DNA from: Branchiostoma floridae
Taxonomy: Eukaryota > Chordata > Leptocardii > Amphioxiformes > Branchiostomatidae
Length of the DNA: 64,000 nucleotides
Reading direction: 5' to 3'
NCBI RefSeq assembly: GCF_000003815.2
Contig: NC_049986.1
Location: 22,856,906-22,920,905 of the forward strand
Position numbers and translations under genes: made by a program. A model generated the notes under the pieces. It worked only from the letters and a program-made list of their open reading frames with translations. It did no database searches and was not told the DNA's origin. Shown here piece after piece: positions 21,800 to 34,411 of the stretch (position 1 is the first letter of the stretch; each line of letters opens with the position of its first letter).

Positions 21800-24555
21800 A
21801 AAGACACTCAGTGTTTGTGACATTGCTTTCCAAGCGTACCCTGTACTGAATTAGATACGTAGATTTACATAATAAAAAAAAAACTTAAGAGAAACTGGAT
21901 AGTCCATCATCAAACTAAAATAACAAAACGTCAATCATAATCGTAGATCATAAATCAAACTAGATGTGCGGGGTCACAGTATAGAACACGCATGGTCCGA
22001 AGATGTGACACGTCCAGTCAAAAATCAATGCATGCGCATGTCGTCCATATAATTATGATGGTGACGCCTGATTTGAAATTGGATTGTCTCAGTCTAGTGG
22101 CGACGCTCAAACTTCTCGGCAACCTCTTCTGTCGATCAAGATCACCCCGGCAGCAGAAATATTGGCTGGGACGACAGTAAGTAGGTCGGGCCTCCGGGGA
22201 CGCACAGGAAATTTATATGGATAAAGGCCATTTTCAACGATCTTACGGTTAGAGGAGGAAGAAATGGCAATTTCCCGACCGGGCACGGATTGAGAATCGA
22301 TTGTTTTCTTGGAAAGTCGGTCAAGTCATCGTGTGAATTGAACGTTAATGCTATGCGTGTATACTGTACTTTACTATAAGTGTCAATTCTATTATTGCTG
22401 CCATTTATAAAGCTATGTAAAGTTTATATCTAAAAGCAAAAAATTCAAAACCGAACAAAGCCCACCTCAAAGACTCTTTCTCAACTCCGGGAACAAACTA
22501 CTTGTGATACATGAGTCGCAGTCTACTACACTTACAATTCGTTTATTATTGCTATCATTTATTCCTTATTGCTTTTACTGCTAACTACGATTTTACAACA
22601 ATAGCATTTTACTTTTAAATGTTTGGAAAAGTTTGACAGGGTTAGAGTATATATTTTCGCTTTCTGTGGCAACATGTACTTGTTGACATGCATGACACAC
22701 GCTTGACGAGAAGTGGAGAGACACGACTGTCACCTCTCTCCCCTTCGCAAACTCAAACGCTTCTCGAGAGGCTCCAGTGATTTGACGATTTATGAAGCGG
22801 AAATCCCAGGCGAAGCACCTCGGAAATTATCCCTTTGAAATTCGTCCCCGCCTCGATGTCTCTAGGCAACAGAGGATTACCCTTTGACCCGCCGAGTGAT
22901 GATCTGCGTCATGAGGAAGTGTGAGTTGAATTTGGAAATGGTGAATTAGAGCGTGAATATCTTGTACCCCTCCTGAATTTCTCTCGGTACCAAGGACAAA
23001 CTATGTAAATGAGTATCACAACTTACATGATAAACCATTCGTGAATTGCCAAGTACTACCGGTTATGGATTGTCCAGAGTTCCGTATAGTCTAGGCAAAT
23101 TGGTGGAAATCTAGAATCTAGAAAAAGCTAGAATTGTGCAAAATTTGATAAAGCATGAAACTATGATGAATCCTGAGTATGTACTTTCAAGGGTGGAGCC
23201 AATTCAAAATGCCTGTTTCTTAGCAACGGTTGCCAGGTAACCGATTTCCCCAGGAAATAGCGACATTATTCACATCTATGCCATTATAATTCAAGCTACA
23301 AAGCTTAAAATTGGATAGATTTATACAACAACTAGAGTTCCTCGAACACACATCTTCGCCAACTAAACATTCTTTATCGAAGGTCGTTGTTTTTGAATGA
23401 TTAATGTATGTAATTATGGCTATAATGGACCGGATAAGCACCAAATACAGCTTAATACGAGATGTTAATAGAGCAAAGCTGGATGTAAGGTCTTTAGTTA
23501 GGCTAGGTTAGGCTAGGTCTTTAGTTTTATATAAGATTTCACTCTACAAAATGTACATTGCAGTCTTTTCGTAAAAAAAAGAAATAAGAAACAAACTTTG
23601 AGTGACTGGCCTATATATTAGATAATAGGTCATCTAAGGGTTACCTAAGGGTCATACGTAAGGATTGTTACGGTCCCGCCTTGGTGAATGTTTGTGTCCA
23701 TCTCATGAAAATAGTAAGTAAAGTTTTGCAATCGCGAGTTAAGTCAGAGGTATTTTACACAGTCTACCTGGCCTGGCTATCACGTCAGGCTACTCAGATC
23801 CCCCCATTCATAGCCCCGCAAAGACAAAATAGCTGATTGACAGGCATAGTAATTGCTAATCTCCAAGTATTAGTATATTCATAAGCCTTACTTAGATCCT
23901 CCTCAACAACCTAGCACAAACCGAGACAAGATACGATACCACCCGCGTTCTATGACCGCACTCGTAAAACCCGGAAGTATATGATATTGTCGTAATCGGT
24001 TGCACGGAAACCCCCATGCAGTGTGAAATCGAGGCCAAAATCAGGCAAAAAGAGCCAGTTTGAAGGCCAACTTTGACTCTTCAAATTTCATCCTGAAATA
24101 GTATTTGAATCATTAAGCGTACTCTATGCGATCGAACAACTCATGAGGATTACGTTGGCACCTTTGACAGCCTGATTTGGCTCACCGCGATGTTTTAATC
24201 TTTTTTTACGTGACCATGTCTTATGCCTCAAACGGGCGGGCGTGTAACACCCTGCCATGGCATGACGATTAGTTCTGCTCCACCTTTGATTTGTCTGTGC
24301 TAAGACCCGGAGACTGAGGGCAGGGGGTTAATTTGGTGTGACTGGCCCTTGTCAGGGAAAGGAGATCAGGCTTCTGCTTCTGTCTAAAGGGCTTGAATGA
24401 TAAATGAAGATTAATGGTCCACACATTAGTGCTGGACTAGGGTGACAATGGTGCCAGTGTCATGTTGCACTGCACACCACTTTTGTAAGGGATGTGGTTC
24501 TCTCCATGATAAGAATCCCAAAGTAATTATATTAAGTAGATCGCAATTTACATAA
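21800..24555. other. No gene seen
   Basis: Intergenic. A TAGGCTAGGT direct repeat lies near 23495-23518. A CGGTACCAAGGACAAACTATG block at about 22986 recurs at about 25332. A moderately GC-rich stretch (22720-22920) has no recognisable exon. Confidence 0.35.
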
Positions 24556-24559
24556 TTAG

Positions 24560-25385
24560 CATCTCATTATGTTGATAATCACCCTAAGTACCTACCTACC
24601 AAAAGCAAAGAATATCCATCAATCCCCTCTGCAGTTATCCTTTTTAAAAGTTACAAACTATAAGACCCACTGCAGTTCCAAACAAGCTGCTAGGGGGCCC
24701 AAAATTACACCATTCACTCCTAGTCCCAACAGCTATCCACCACTTAAAAATCATGAACATGGCACTTCTGGAAAATTTAGGCGCAAGCTTTGATGCTCAC
24801 TTGCAGTACCAAAACAAGCCGCTAGGAGGCCCATTATCGAACTTGACCTTCCTTTCTGTGTCCCCTACCTATCAACAAAATATCATTAGCATCCATGTAG
24901 AACATCTCGAGTTATCGTGTTAACAGACAAACGCAATTACATACAAAGCCAGCTACAGCACCAAAGGTAAAAGCTAGCTAAACCATTCTCGCACATGACA
25001 ATCCTTTACACAACCGCTACACACCTGCCAAATATCGTAGAAATCGCCCAGCTGCATTTTGAGTTATGCTTCTCGAAACAAACCTCGAAAAAATACAAAG
25101 CTCGCTGCTGTACCGTAGGAAAACGCCAGGTAAGCCATTTTCAAACTAGGCATGCCTTTCGACAACCGCTACACACCTACAAAAAATCAAAAAGTTCCAT
25201 CCACAATTTCTCGACTTATATGCTGTTGACCTACATACAGACCCAAGTAAGCAATCTTATAATCTTCGCTGGCGAAGATAAATATGTCTCTTTAGCTTGT
25301 TGTGCAATACCTCGCACCCCGCTTTCCCTCGGTGCCAAGGACAAACTATGTTAAGGAGTATCGCAACTAATATGATAAAGCTTGA
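24560..25385. repeat. Diverged internally repetitive interspersed element
   Basis: Sub-blocks recur with unequal spacing: CAAGC(T/C)GCTAGG(G/A)GGCCC at 24687 and 24818, and ACAACCGCTACACACCT at about 25008 and 25158. The unit ends near a short perfect palindrome, ATCTTCGC-TG-GCGAAGAT (about 25263-25280). Open frames through it (24569-24793, 24995-25354) look like read-through of repeats. Confidence 0.55.
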
Positions 25386-26340
25386 ATGTGAGTTCATCTG
25401 TGACGGTAGTTAACATTTTGTTACATCAGTTTTTCAACTTGATAAGGATCAGAAGACTGATCTAAAGCTTGTTGGTAAGCGCATTATTTTGTGTACGGAT
25501 ATTGGGTTTAAAATTGTAACACAATGATATGAAAGAGCATTCATGAACTGCGAGGTGCAACCGATTTCAATTCGTTTTTGGAGTCCCGTACAAAGAAACC
25601 AATCCGAGATTATACGTTCTCCATACAACCTTGAAGTGTAAAGAAGTTTGAACCAGAGATCCATATTTATTTAAGCTTTAAGAGGCCGGAAGATGGTGGT
25701 CGGCCAAATAGACTCAAACTTTTTATGTGGCATAGGTATCTGGAACTATGAACAGCCATATAGTTAAAACCCTCCAGCTATTTTTCGTTCTGGCGTTCTG
25801 GGACCCCCCTCAGAGACCCTCTAAAATGCAACAATTTATGGTTTTGCCTGGTTTTCTCTTGCAATGACTCCTTCATCGTAGAAATCCTTCATCGTTAGTG
25901 CCAAAGGCATTAGATAGTAGATTGCTATAGACCAAGTTCGATTTCACGTTTTCAGTGGCCTGGATTCCAGGAAGAAAATCGATACCGTTAACAGTGACAG
26001 AACGGCTAAATCAAATAGGATGCCGATAGCCACGGCCATGGCCAGTTCCGGGAAAACCTGCCCAGGGGTGGGGGAAGAGAAGACCTTTCAATTTGAGTTT
26101 CTATAATAGTTGTTTAAGACCACACATAAAGACAATGCGAATTAAAAAGAAAAGATCTAGAGTTTTACAGCAGAACCCTTGTGTTTTTTTTACACAGATT
26201 CCTTATGTTTGGTTGCTTTGATAAATACCGTTTATGAATGAAGTTAAATTGAATCTGAGTTGAAGATAAGGCAATAGATGCACATGTGAGGGCGTCGTCG
26301 AGACGACTGACCAGATTGCCCGTGACACACGTGACCCTTC
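25386..26340. other. No gene seen
   Basis: Intergenic sequence without recognisable repeats or RNA structures. Confidence 0.35.
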
Positions 26341-26344
26341 AGAC

Positions 26345-26905
26345 TTGCGTCGTGGCGATGGATCATATGTCAACTAGGTCACGCACCAAGGTCAGCTATC
26401 ATGTAAATGGTGTTATATATGGCAGAAAATTCATTGAGCAAGTTTCAGTCGCCATGTTTCTCTCTTTCTGCGAGCACAGCTAAAATTTAGCCTTCATAAA
26501 AGGTAATGTACTAGAATATTTAATAGGACCAATCGAACAAGATAACACGTGATCTTTTAGGCTTGTGACGTGTATGGTTTTCTATTCCGGTCAAGTACAT
26601 CGTGCCTTGTCAAAGTACGCCGTATTTGGCTGAAAGTACGGCGTAGTTGGCTGAAAGTACGGCGTAGTTGAATTTGTTGAATTTTGACCGGAATAGAAAA
26701 CCATAGACGTGGCGATGGATCAGATGTCAACCAGGTCATGTCCTCTAAGCACCAAGGTCAGCCATCCTGTAGATGACAGCAAATTCATTGAGAAAGTTTA
26801 ACTCAGTCGCCATGTTTCTTTCTTTTTGCGAGCACAGCTAATTCTAGGTTTCATCAAAGGTAGTACCAGAATACTTAATAGACCCAATCAAAGGCGATAA
26901 CGCTA
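26345..26905. repeat. Tandem duplication, period about 359 bp, split by a foldback element
   Basis: Copy 1 (about 26349-26548) and copy 2 (about 26708-26905) share GTGGCGATGGATCA.ATGTCA, CACCAAGGTCAGC, AAATTCATTGAG.AAGTTT, CAGTCGCCATGTTTCT and GCGAGCACAGCTAA. The foldback element at 26573-26705 sits at the junction. Confidence 0.75.
26573..26705. mobile_element. 133-bp foldback element with 21-bp internal tandem repeats
   Basis: The arms 26573-26594 and 26684-26705 are perfect 22-bp inverted copies (TATGGTTTTCTATTCCGG...). The core carries three 21-bp direct repeats starting AAAGTACG(C/G)CGTA at about 26615, 26636 and 26657. GACGTG directly flanks both sides (26567-26572 and 26706-26711), a plausible 6-bp target duplication. 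It cannot encode a protein. Confidence 0.8.
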
Positions 26906-29300
26906 AATATGCAGTTAGATATTGCGGTTAGGGCTTCACAAAAAGCCAGAGTGATTGAAAACTTTGGATCAAAGTCTTATTGCTGGATCCCCGGGGCCAA
27001 GGCTTTTAACTAGCGTGGCTAAGATCCAAGACTTGCCGCATGGGCAATTCACCACGGCGGAGATGATGCATGTGTTCCCTTGGTCAGTCTGCGTCGTGCT
27101 GTTAATTGCCTCCCTAGTACTTCGGAACGGATCTAACATTAGCGGCGCGTGTGGAAAATATAAATCAATAGAATGCTCAGCAGGAACTTTGATGATAGTC
27201 TCGATGTAGGCGAGCTGTCTGCTCTTCTGTTGCTGTTAAAAAAAAACAACTTCACAACTAAGTGCCCTTGGACACCCTCGCACGATTGTATTGCTAATGC
27301 ACCGAGCAATTCGTCAGCGTAGTCCTGTGGTCTAAGATGTGAGGAAAGCGCCTTTTAGCGAGCAATCTACTCCAGCTTAGGTTTTTAGTGGTTTTGCTAA
27401 TGGGAGAACGCGCGGTGCATTTGATGAGGATGTCATCTCACCAACTGTGGAGACATTATTGACTCGTAACGATACTGAAACTTGAGCGACAGCTCTTTAT
27501 GTTGATTAGGTCACGTAACCTGACTGTTGTTCTTTGTGTATATTCTGTTGAGTTATAATTAGTATCAGCTTCTAGGAGACTGACGACACACGGACAATCA
27601 CTGATAGACTCAAGCAAACTAGCATTACCAACTTGTAAAACTACCAGATTAATGAAATTATTGTAAAGTAGTTAGTCAAATAATCAAATTTTTAGCTAAA
27701 TGTAACTATTCACGCCAACGCATTTGTAGATATTTTTAAATGTGTAATGTCTTGTATGACATAATCCAAGCAGAATATGATGAAGTGCAATGGATTGCAT
27801 GTTTGTAACAAAAGAGGGCAAAATTCAGCTCCAGGCTGCAACGCATTTTCAATGAATAAATCACTTTTGATTGATTAATAGATTAATTGATATTCCACCA
27901 TAGCTCCAACAGCGGTTCCTTTGTATTAAAGTCGCACGTTGTGACAGTCTCTGAGGGCCTCCCATGCTATTCTTGAGTGTTAAACTGACATGTTGACAGC
28001 GATGGGATCTTCAGAATACGTCACCAACCCTAAAACTCGAGCAATGATATGCAAATCAGCCCACTGACAACCTTTTTGGACGTTGAAAGAGCTACCCATC
28101 TACGCATTAACCTTTAACCACATATTCGCCAAGGTCTCCGCAAATGAAACATACACGGAAGCTGCAACAATTTGCTCTTCATTGCTTTGCTGTTGCTGCA
28201 ATTTTATTACAACATAAGATAAAAGTTATCTCGGGAGCTCATTGTGTTTGTGGTTATCTTAGTATGATGCTATACTTTCTACCAAATCTTTGAACTCTAC
28301 CTAATCGGTGTAAAGCTCTGTGTTGGAAGAAATTTTAGGATCGTACTAAAACTAAAATAGATGTAACCAATGACAAAACCGAAGAATCTTTTTCAGTTAT
28401 TTCATGTTTGCATATAGCGTAAACAACTGTTACGCGAACACTACACAACCTTGCAGCTTTTGCTATTCTAGACTCGAAACGTATGTCAATGCATATAATT
28501 TCATTTTGGTATGTTTCAGGTAGTGGCCCCTACCTTCCGTCGGGGCTATTCACTGACAAAAGTCAATGGAATCTCTCTATACAGCCAAATGAATCAAATC
28601 AAGCTACGTCTGACTGTTTCCAAAATCTATCAAGTTGCCTGGAGTACTTGATACCCTGCGTATCGTATTATTGGGATGTCTAACCTTTAACGACGTAATC
28701 CATGTATTGAAATATAGCGCGTAACACTAACATAAAACTAACGACGCAGGGAAGTGAAGGTAGATGAACATTGATTACTCGAACTATTAGCACTGGTATC
28801 CATGACGCATCACATTCCAGGCGTATATTGAACATTTGACTCTTCATTTATAAATGAAGGCTTAACGTTACGTAATTTTGGGCCCTTTCCAGTAACAGAA
28901 TTTCTTAGATGTTTTTATCAAACGGAAATAGGAGTCGATAGTTCTAAATTACTGTTACACTTTTAAAGGGAAATGTGAAACATTATTTAACTATTCATGT
29001 ATAATTATAATGCTTCATCATGAATATCGACAATATGGTAGAACCTGTATACAACAGTACCAATGCTAGTCTGTACCAATTGTCCACAGACCGGTTACGT
29101 TTCATTTCAAGTAATTTGAAGTTAAATGAGAAGTCGCCATCAATATTCAAGACTTGTTTATCATTTAACATGTTCATTTAAAGTATTTATTGAACTCATT
29201 CCACTTAAGATGTATTTATCAAATACACACGTACAGGCCTTATCATTAAAGTATTGTGTGATGCAGAAATGTGTCACTCTTAACTGTTTCAGTTTTAATG
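26906..29300. other. No gene seen
   Basis: Intergenic. A TGTGTTGGAAGAAATTTTAG fragment at about 28320-28339 is related to the hairpin at 18140-18214. No coding region is supported. Confidence 0.35.
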
Positions 29301-29339
29301 GGCTACATGATAATAACGTTAATGATCCGCCTGTTTGTT

Positions 29340-29601
29340 GGTACGTGCATATGGTGTAATGACTCATTATCCATTGCTGCAACCACCGAATATTCAAGAC
29401 GTCTGGCTGCATCGTCGTAAGAATTGTTATCACCAATGGCTACTTTGCCGCTTCCAGCGAAAGCTGCCATAGAGTGACAGACGGATTTTGGTCCTTCCTC
29501 GTTCCAATCGGCTTCATCTTTCAGTCTCATGGCCAGAGGTTCCGCAGATCTCCGCAGTGCAGCCAGAGTGTCTGCCACAAATCTTAACATTGCATTACGC
29601 T
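29340..29601 (-). CDS. Candidate coding exon, function unknown
   Basis: A minus-strand frame open from a plausible 3' splice site (TTTCTCAG ending at about 29602) through at least residue 85. It has balanced, protein-like composition: an amphipathic start with LRFVADTLAALRRSAEPLA, then DEADWNEEGPKS and GSGKVAIGDNN. Its GC is higher than the flanking DNA. The frame finally stops at 29303. No good 5' splice donor was found, so this might be a terminal exon; TTTATT on the plus strand near 29185 would be its AATAAA. I do not recognise the family, and it could also be chance. Confidence 0.3.
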
Positions 29602-29609
29602 GAGAAACC

Positions 29610-30290
29610 TTGGTATTGACCCTTAGTACATTTTATCGTTCTAATTATAGAGATATCATACAGTGTGTTTAATGACTGTCAGGCCTTGATCCCTCTTTCC
29701 CTCAGGTTGGACGCAAACGGTCTTCGTAGTTATATATTCAGTGACACTCTTCCGAATAAGTATTACGTTGCAGACTTATGATTCATTGATGTTTATACTC
29801 TTAGACTAGAAACATGAGGATTTTAAAGTCCTTTTACCAGACATTCCGAATGGAATTGGTCCAGGTCGTCCAAAGGGACGACTAGCTGATATATGCTTCC
29901 CTGCCAAGTCTTAGGAATATACTGAACGCACGATACTAAAACGTGATGTATGTACTAATATGAAACTAACGAATGTTTCACAGATGTAGCAAATCTAGAT
30001 CTGCTAGTGACTTGGGAAATAATTGGGCCATAACTTTGACACATTACAGTTATCGGATATAGCGTTGTTATCCCTAATAATCCACACATCATACTGAATG
30101 ATAACACTGCTTAGAAGGTGAAGGTAATGGTAGGTTGCACAGACAAGCATTGTTCAGCATTGTTTTTGTTTTGCTACCTAGGAACAAAATCAGACTCATA
30201 ACACATTTGTATTCAATTTATTCCTAACTCAGCGGTTTGCATATTCAAAGATCTGAAGCAACACTCGGACAAACCTGGTAACGCAACAAA
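29610..30290. other. No gene seen
   Basis: AT-rich intergenic DNA with no recognisable element. Confidence 0.35.
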
Positions 30291-30293
30291 TCC

Positions 30294-30453
30294 TAATCTC
30301 CAAGCAGATCCTATACGGTAGCATCAGATAGTATTAAAGCTAGAAGTCGAGTGAAGCCGGCTTAGGAGTGTGTTATGGACACCTTTTGGCTGACTACACT
30401 CCTTTGCAAGTTTGGTACTATCTTACGCCATTGTAGGATCTGCTTGGAGATTA
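30294..30453. mobile_element. 160-bp TIR element with TA target site
   Basis: The ends TAATCTCCAAGCAGATCCTA (left) and the exact inverted complement (right, 30434-30453) pair. The match continues more loosely inward for about 20 bp (AGATAGTA against TACTATCT). Both ends carry TA outside ATCTCC, consistent with a Tc1/mariner-type duplication. The middle has its own GGAGTGT...ACACTCC inverted pair. Non-autonomous. Confidence 0.8.
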
Positions 30454-30621
30454 ACAAAACGTAGTAACACAAGAAAACCTGGGTGGGTTTTCATCTGGTG
30501 ACCATATGAAGTCCTCCAGAAGAGGGCTAAAATTGAGGGCTGGGATAAATAATTCCATCTTACTCCATTCCCCCAGACTCTGCTTCATGTTGATATTTCA
30601 ATCCAGTAATATCTTTTTTTT

Positions 30622-30662
30622 TAAATCCAAGAACATACAAATCATGAAATTGGTGTGGCCTA
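30622..30662. mobile_element. Solo end of the 57.5-kb MITE family
   Basis: AAATCC..GAAC followed by GAAATTGGTGTGGCCTA matches the right terminus of the element at 57471-57834, with small gaps. No matching left arm was found nearby. Confidence 0.5.
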
Positions 30663-31457
30663 GTACACTCAACATTCAGCAAGAAACTGACACCCAGACT
30701 AGGTACGCCCCGCGAAGGCCTTCTAGAGTACCTAGTTGACGTCGTGAAACTGTATTTCCACCAGAATGTCAAGATGGCCCCTTACATGCTGAAATCGCTG
30801 CAGGGCCATGCAGCGGACAAAGTACAATGAAATGGAATGTACAGGAACATCGATGAGGGCACACTCTGATTTGGTGTGCCATTGACAGTTTTGATAGATA
30901 AGAACTATACTTTTGCACCTAAGACTGGTATATATCATTATTAGTGCACCAAAACTGAAGTACGGGAAACTGGACAGCACCAGGGTTGAGCTTCATCGAC
31001 AAAATTACGCGAACCGGTTTATGGGGAAAGCCGTAAATAATTAATCCCAGTCCTAAGAAAATCAATGGGGGAAAATGGCTGTATTATATCGCTAGCTCGT
31101 CAAATGCGTACAGTAGTGTCCAGGTTCAGGACCAGGACCCTTGGCACGAGCACATATAGATCGACTTCACTGCTTATTAGAGAAGCACTTAATCCATATG
31201 TTGCATTCAGTCTTTATAGGGGAACTTAATGGGACGCCACAGTAATTCACATGGAAGCCTTGTCATTGTATACTTGAGTATTTGAGATGTAAATATAAAA
31301 GATAGACTAAGGGTACTACCTCTTAGAAAAGAAATTATACAAAGGCATCTCAAAACAGTAGGCGTCTCATCAAGACAGCAGGCAGGCTTGGCATATAATT
31401 AAAGTTAGCAATAAATTTGGCATCTACCCAGTGGCAGTCCCCCCTAAATCCCAGCCC

Positions 31458-31559
<102 letters not shown>

Positions 31560-34370
31560 TCAGGTCTCGGTTCATAAGGCGGTCTTCAGTTGCCCCAAAC
31601 TAGATCTGAATACAGTAGTTGTATTTTGTCGTGCTCTGGGACCCTCTATCACCTCTGTATCTGTGTTCGTATATAAGAACAATAAGGTCAAGGAATTTAA
31701 GTTCATGGATGCGCATTTGTGCATGGGGTTGTTTCTGCTTAGTTATTGGGGAAAAATTATCAAACCTTAAAGAGCTTGCTTGTAAAATCCTAGGTATTCC
31801 TTTAGGGAAAATCAATCGAGGATAAAGGCAAATAACGACTCATGACCAGCTTTCTTCTAAACATCTTTGGAATTAGTAGATAATGTAATATAAATTAGGG
31901 TCATTTATCATCTAAACAATGGCCTGAAACCAGCTGCATTTGAAGACTGCCCATCGCCCATGGCGCCTGCGGGATAACCAGAACATCAATACGACGTTCC
32001 GCCTGTACGTGCCGATACGAGACGTCACGGGCATATCAAAAGTGTGCAGCTCAGGCCCGGATTTCACTAGACGGTGATTATTCCGAGACCTCAATTGCAT
32101 GTGTGTAAACCTGGCCTTGACTCCATGACAAGAACATCAAGCAAAGTGTAAACATAAGACAATTTTTTCTTACCAATGGAATCCGTTACTCTGACTGCCA
32201 GGTTTTCTTTTGCCCTGGACCGGCTCCCATAAGATCAGCTCACTTGCTACAGTAGTTCTGGGTGTCGCAAATAGTGGCCAGAGAACTGCATACGCCTTGG
32301 CATGATCTTATTACTTAGTCTACTAGTCAGGTTACCGTATAGTGCTGTAGTTCTTACATGGTCCTTCCAGGACACTTTAAGAGCTCTCCTTAGTATTCTG
32401 GTGTACGCGCCATCCTGTATTGTTAGTGTCTTCAGGCAACAGATTGGCTTTGGGTTATGTACGGGTATATCTTGGCTGGTTTTAACTGGAATAGATATCA
32501 AATCGTCTAGTGGAGAAAATGTAGGTTCCAAGTACCTGAAATCAGTATGCTTGGCAACTAGAATGCTTCCCGTCTAACTCCGGCATTCAAAAGGCGAATA
32601 AAGGTGCATTACATAAACGCTTTCAGACGGCTATACTTTGCGGACCCATACAAGATGCCTGTCGCCCGTATGCTTTTAAAACTTCCACACCAGTCATCAG
32701 ACTGAAGAAGAGCCAAAAGATTTAGTACGAAGCTTTCTTCTCAATGTACGTTGCTCTGAGCTAACGGTATGTGACGTCTACTAGACTAAGCATACTTGGC
32801 AGCAAGTTGAAGCTGTTAAATCTCTTGGCACTTACATTCTACTGCCATTTTTGGCAGAGCAGGCTGAACCCTTTGCACAATACAATGACATCCGTCTTAC
32901 GTGCGGTAATGGAATGGCACCATATGTAGCATCTATGTGATACTCCCTAGGAGGGCAGAACCGTCCGCCAACATTGCTTAGCTTCTGGAGCCACTAACAC
33001 TTAAGTTTTGCGCACTTCCAAGCCATCTGGGAGAAGGCTACTTACGCGTGTGCGCGCCAAGAATTGTATAGCGCTGATAGAACGTGGGATTAAGGCGAAG
33101 GTGTTTGGGGAGATAGCGTAATGGACTAACAGATCAAGCGCGAAAAGTAACAGGCAAGGCTATTCAAACATGGCATATGTTAGACCAAGATTGACTGACG
33201 CCCCCACCGGACGAATACTTCCACACAGGTGGCAATAACTGTACATCACAATGCCTGCATTGCACATCACCTTGCCCCTCTATCTCTATATAGATGTATT
33301 TGAGAATGCTTGTCTATCACTCAACTGACTGTCCAAACCTTCTTACCGATACAATGGATAAGGCCTTTACTGTGCACACCTGTCACAACAATACTTCAGC
33401 ACATATAGTTGAAGAACTATTATTTTAATCATAATTATAGTATCTTTATCATGCATATGTGCAAAAGATAGTCCAAAGCGCACCAGAATGCTAATGGAAG
33501 TTTATCGATCTTAAAAGGCCTAAGGTAGATGGGGAGTATTGTATTTGTTTACTTGATTTGTTTACTTTAATTGCCAGTTGTTGTTTTTGTGTAAGTACAA
33601 GTTTTCACATTATAGTAGATAATGGGTATCACCAAAATGTGATCATATGCATTTACGTGTTTGCACAAACGTGATGATGACGGAAGTACTGTCCGCCATG
33701 TTGGATCGTTATGCCCGCTAGTTGCCAGTAGAGTCTGCGTTTGTATGTATAATGCCAGTTACGGAACTAGATATTGTCACACATTGCACACAAAAATACA
33801 AAACCGTTCCGTATGACTACTTCAGACTTAAACTTGTTAAGTACATTGCATCTTTTTCAACCCAAACGTATCATGTATGGCCTTCTTCAATGAAAATCAT
33901 ATTTGATATCAGCCCTATAGCATCTGCTGAAAAGTATATGAGACAATTTCTTCTACTATGGGCGCATCTATAAGCTGGCTGGAAAATAGCCGTGTGTTCA
34001 TTAGCAAACCCAAACAAGCAGCCTTCTCATGCAGTCCACGTCCCCTCCACTTGTAATCATCACATCAGAGCATGTACCACCAACTTGATTAAACTGAACG
34101 GATTCTTAAGCTGGGGCCACGTTCCGGGGTCGAACTCATTTCGTAAGATCACGGGACGTCCGGTTGTGTCCACAGAATCACACGCATCAATCAGTCTAGT
34201 ACGGAAGGTTGTCTCCTTACACAGGGCCGTGCCTTCCGCCGCACTCCGAGCGATATGTTCTCTTCTTCTATGAAATTTTAATGAAATGGCTCGAAAATCA
34301 ATAGCAGAGGGTATGCAACCCACTTTTCGTTGCGATATTATTTTTCTGGTTAAATAAATGGCTTGTATGT
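31560..34370. other. No gene seen
   Basis: Intergenic. Short open frames at 32247-32577 on both strands and at 33722-34273 have no recognised domain and overlap on opposite strands. Confidence 0.35.
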
Positions 34371-34376
34371 TGTGTA

Positions 34377-34408
34377 TGACCTCTAGTGAGGTCAATGACC
34401 TTTGACCT
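34377..34408. promoter_or_regulatory. Nuclear-receptor-like half-site cluster (ER + DR1)
   Basis: TGACCTCTAGTGAGGTCA (34377-34394) is two AGGTCA half-sites in everted orientation with a 6-base spacer. One base later, TGACCTTTGACCT (34396-34408) is the complement of a perfect DR1, AGGTCA-A-AGGTCA, the site type used by HNF4, RXR, COUP-TF and PPAR-RXR. No gene start is recognised beside it, so any function is inference. Confidence 0.45.
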
Positions 34409-34411
34409 TCT

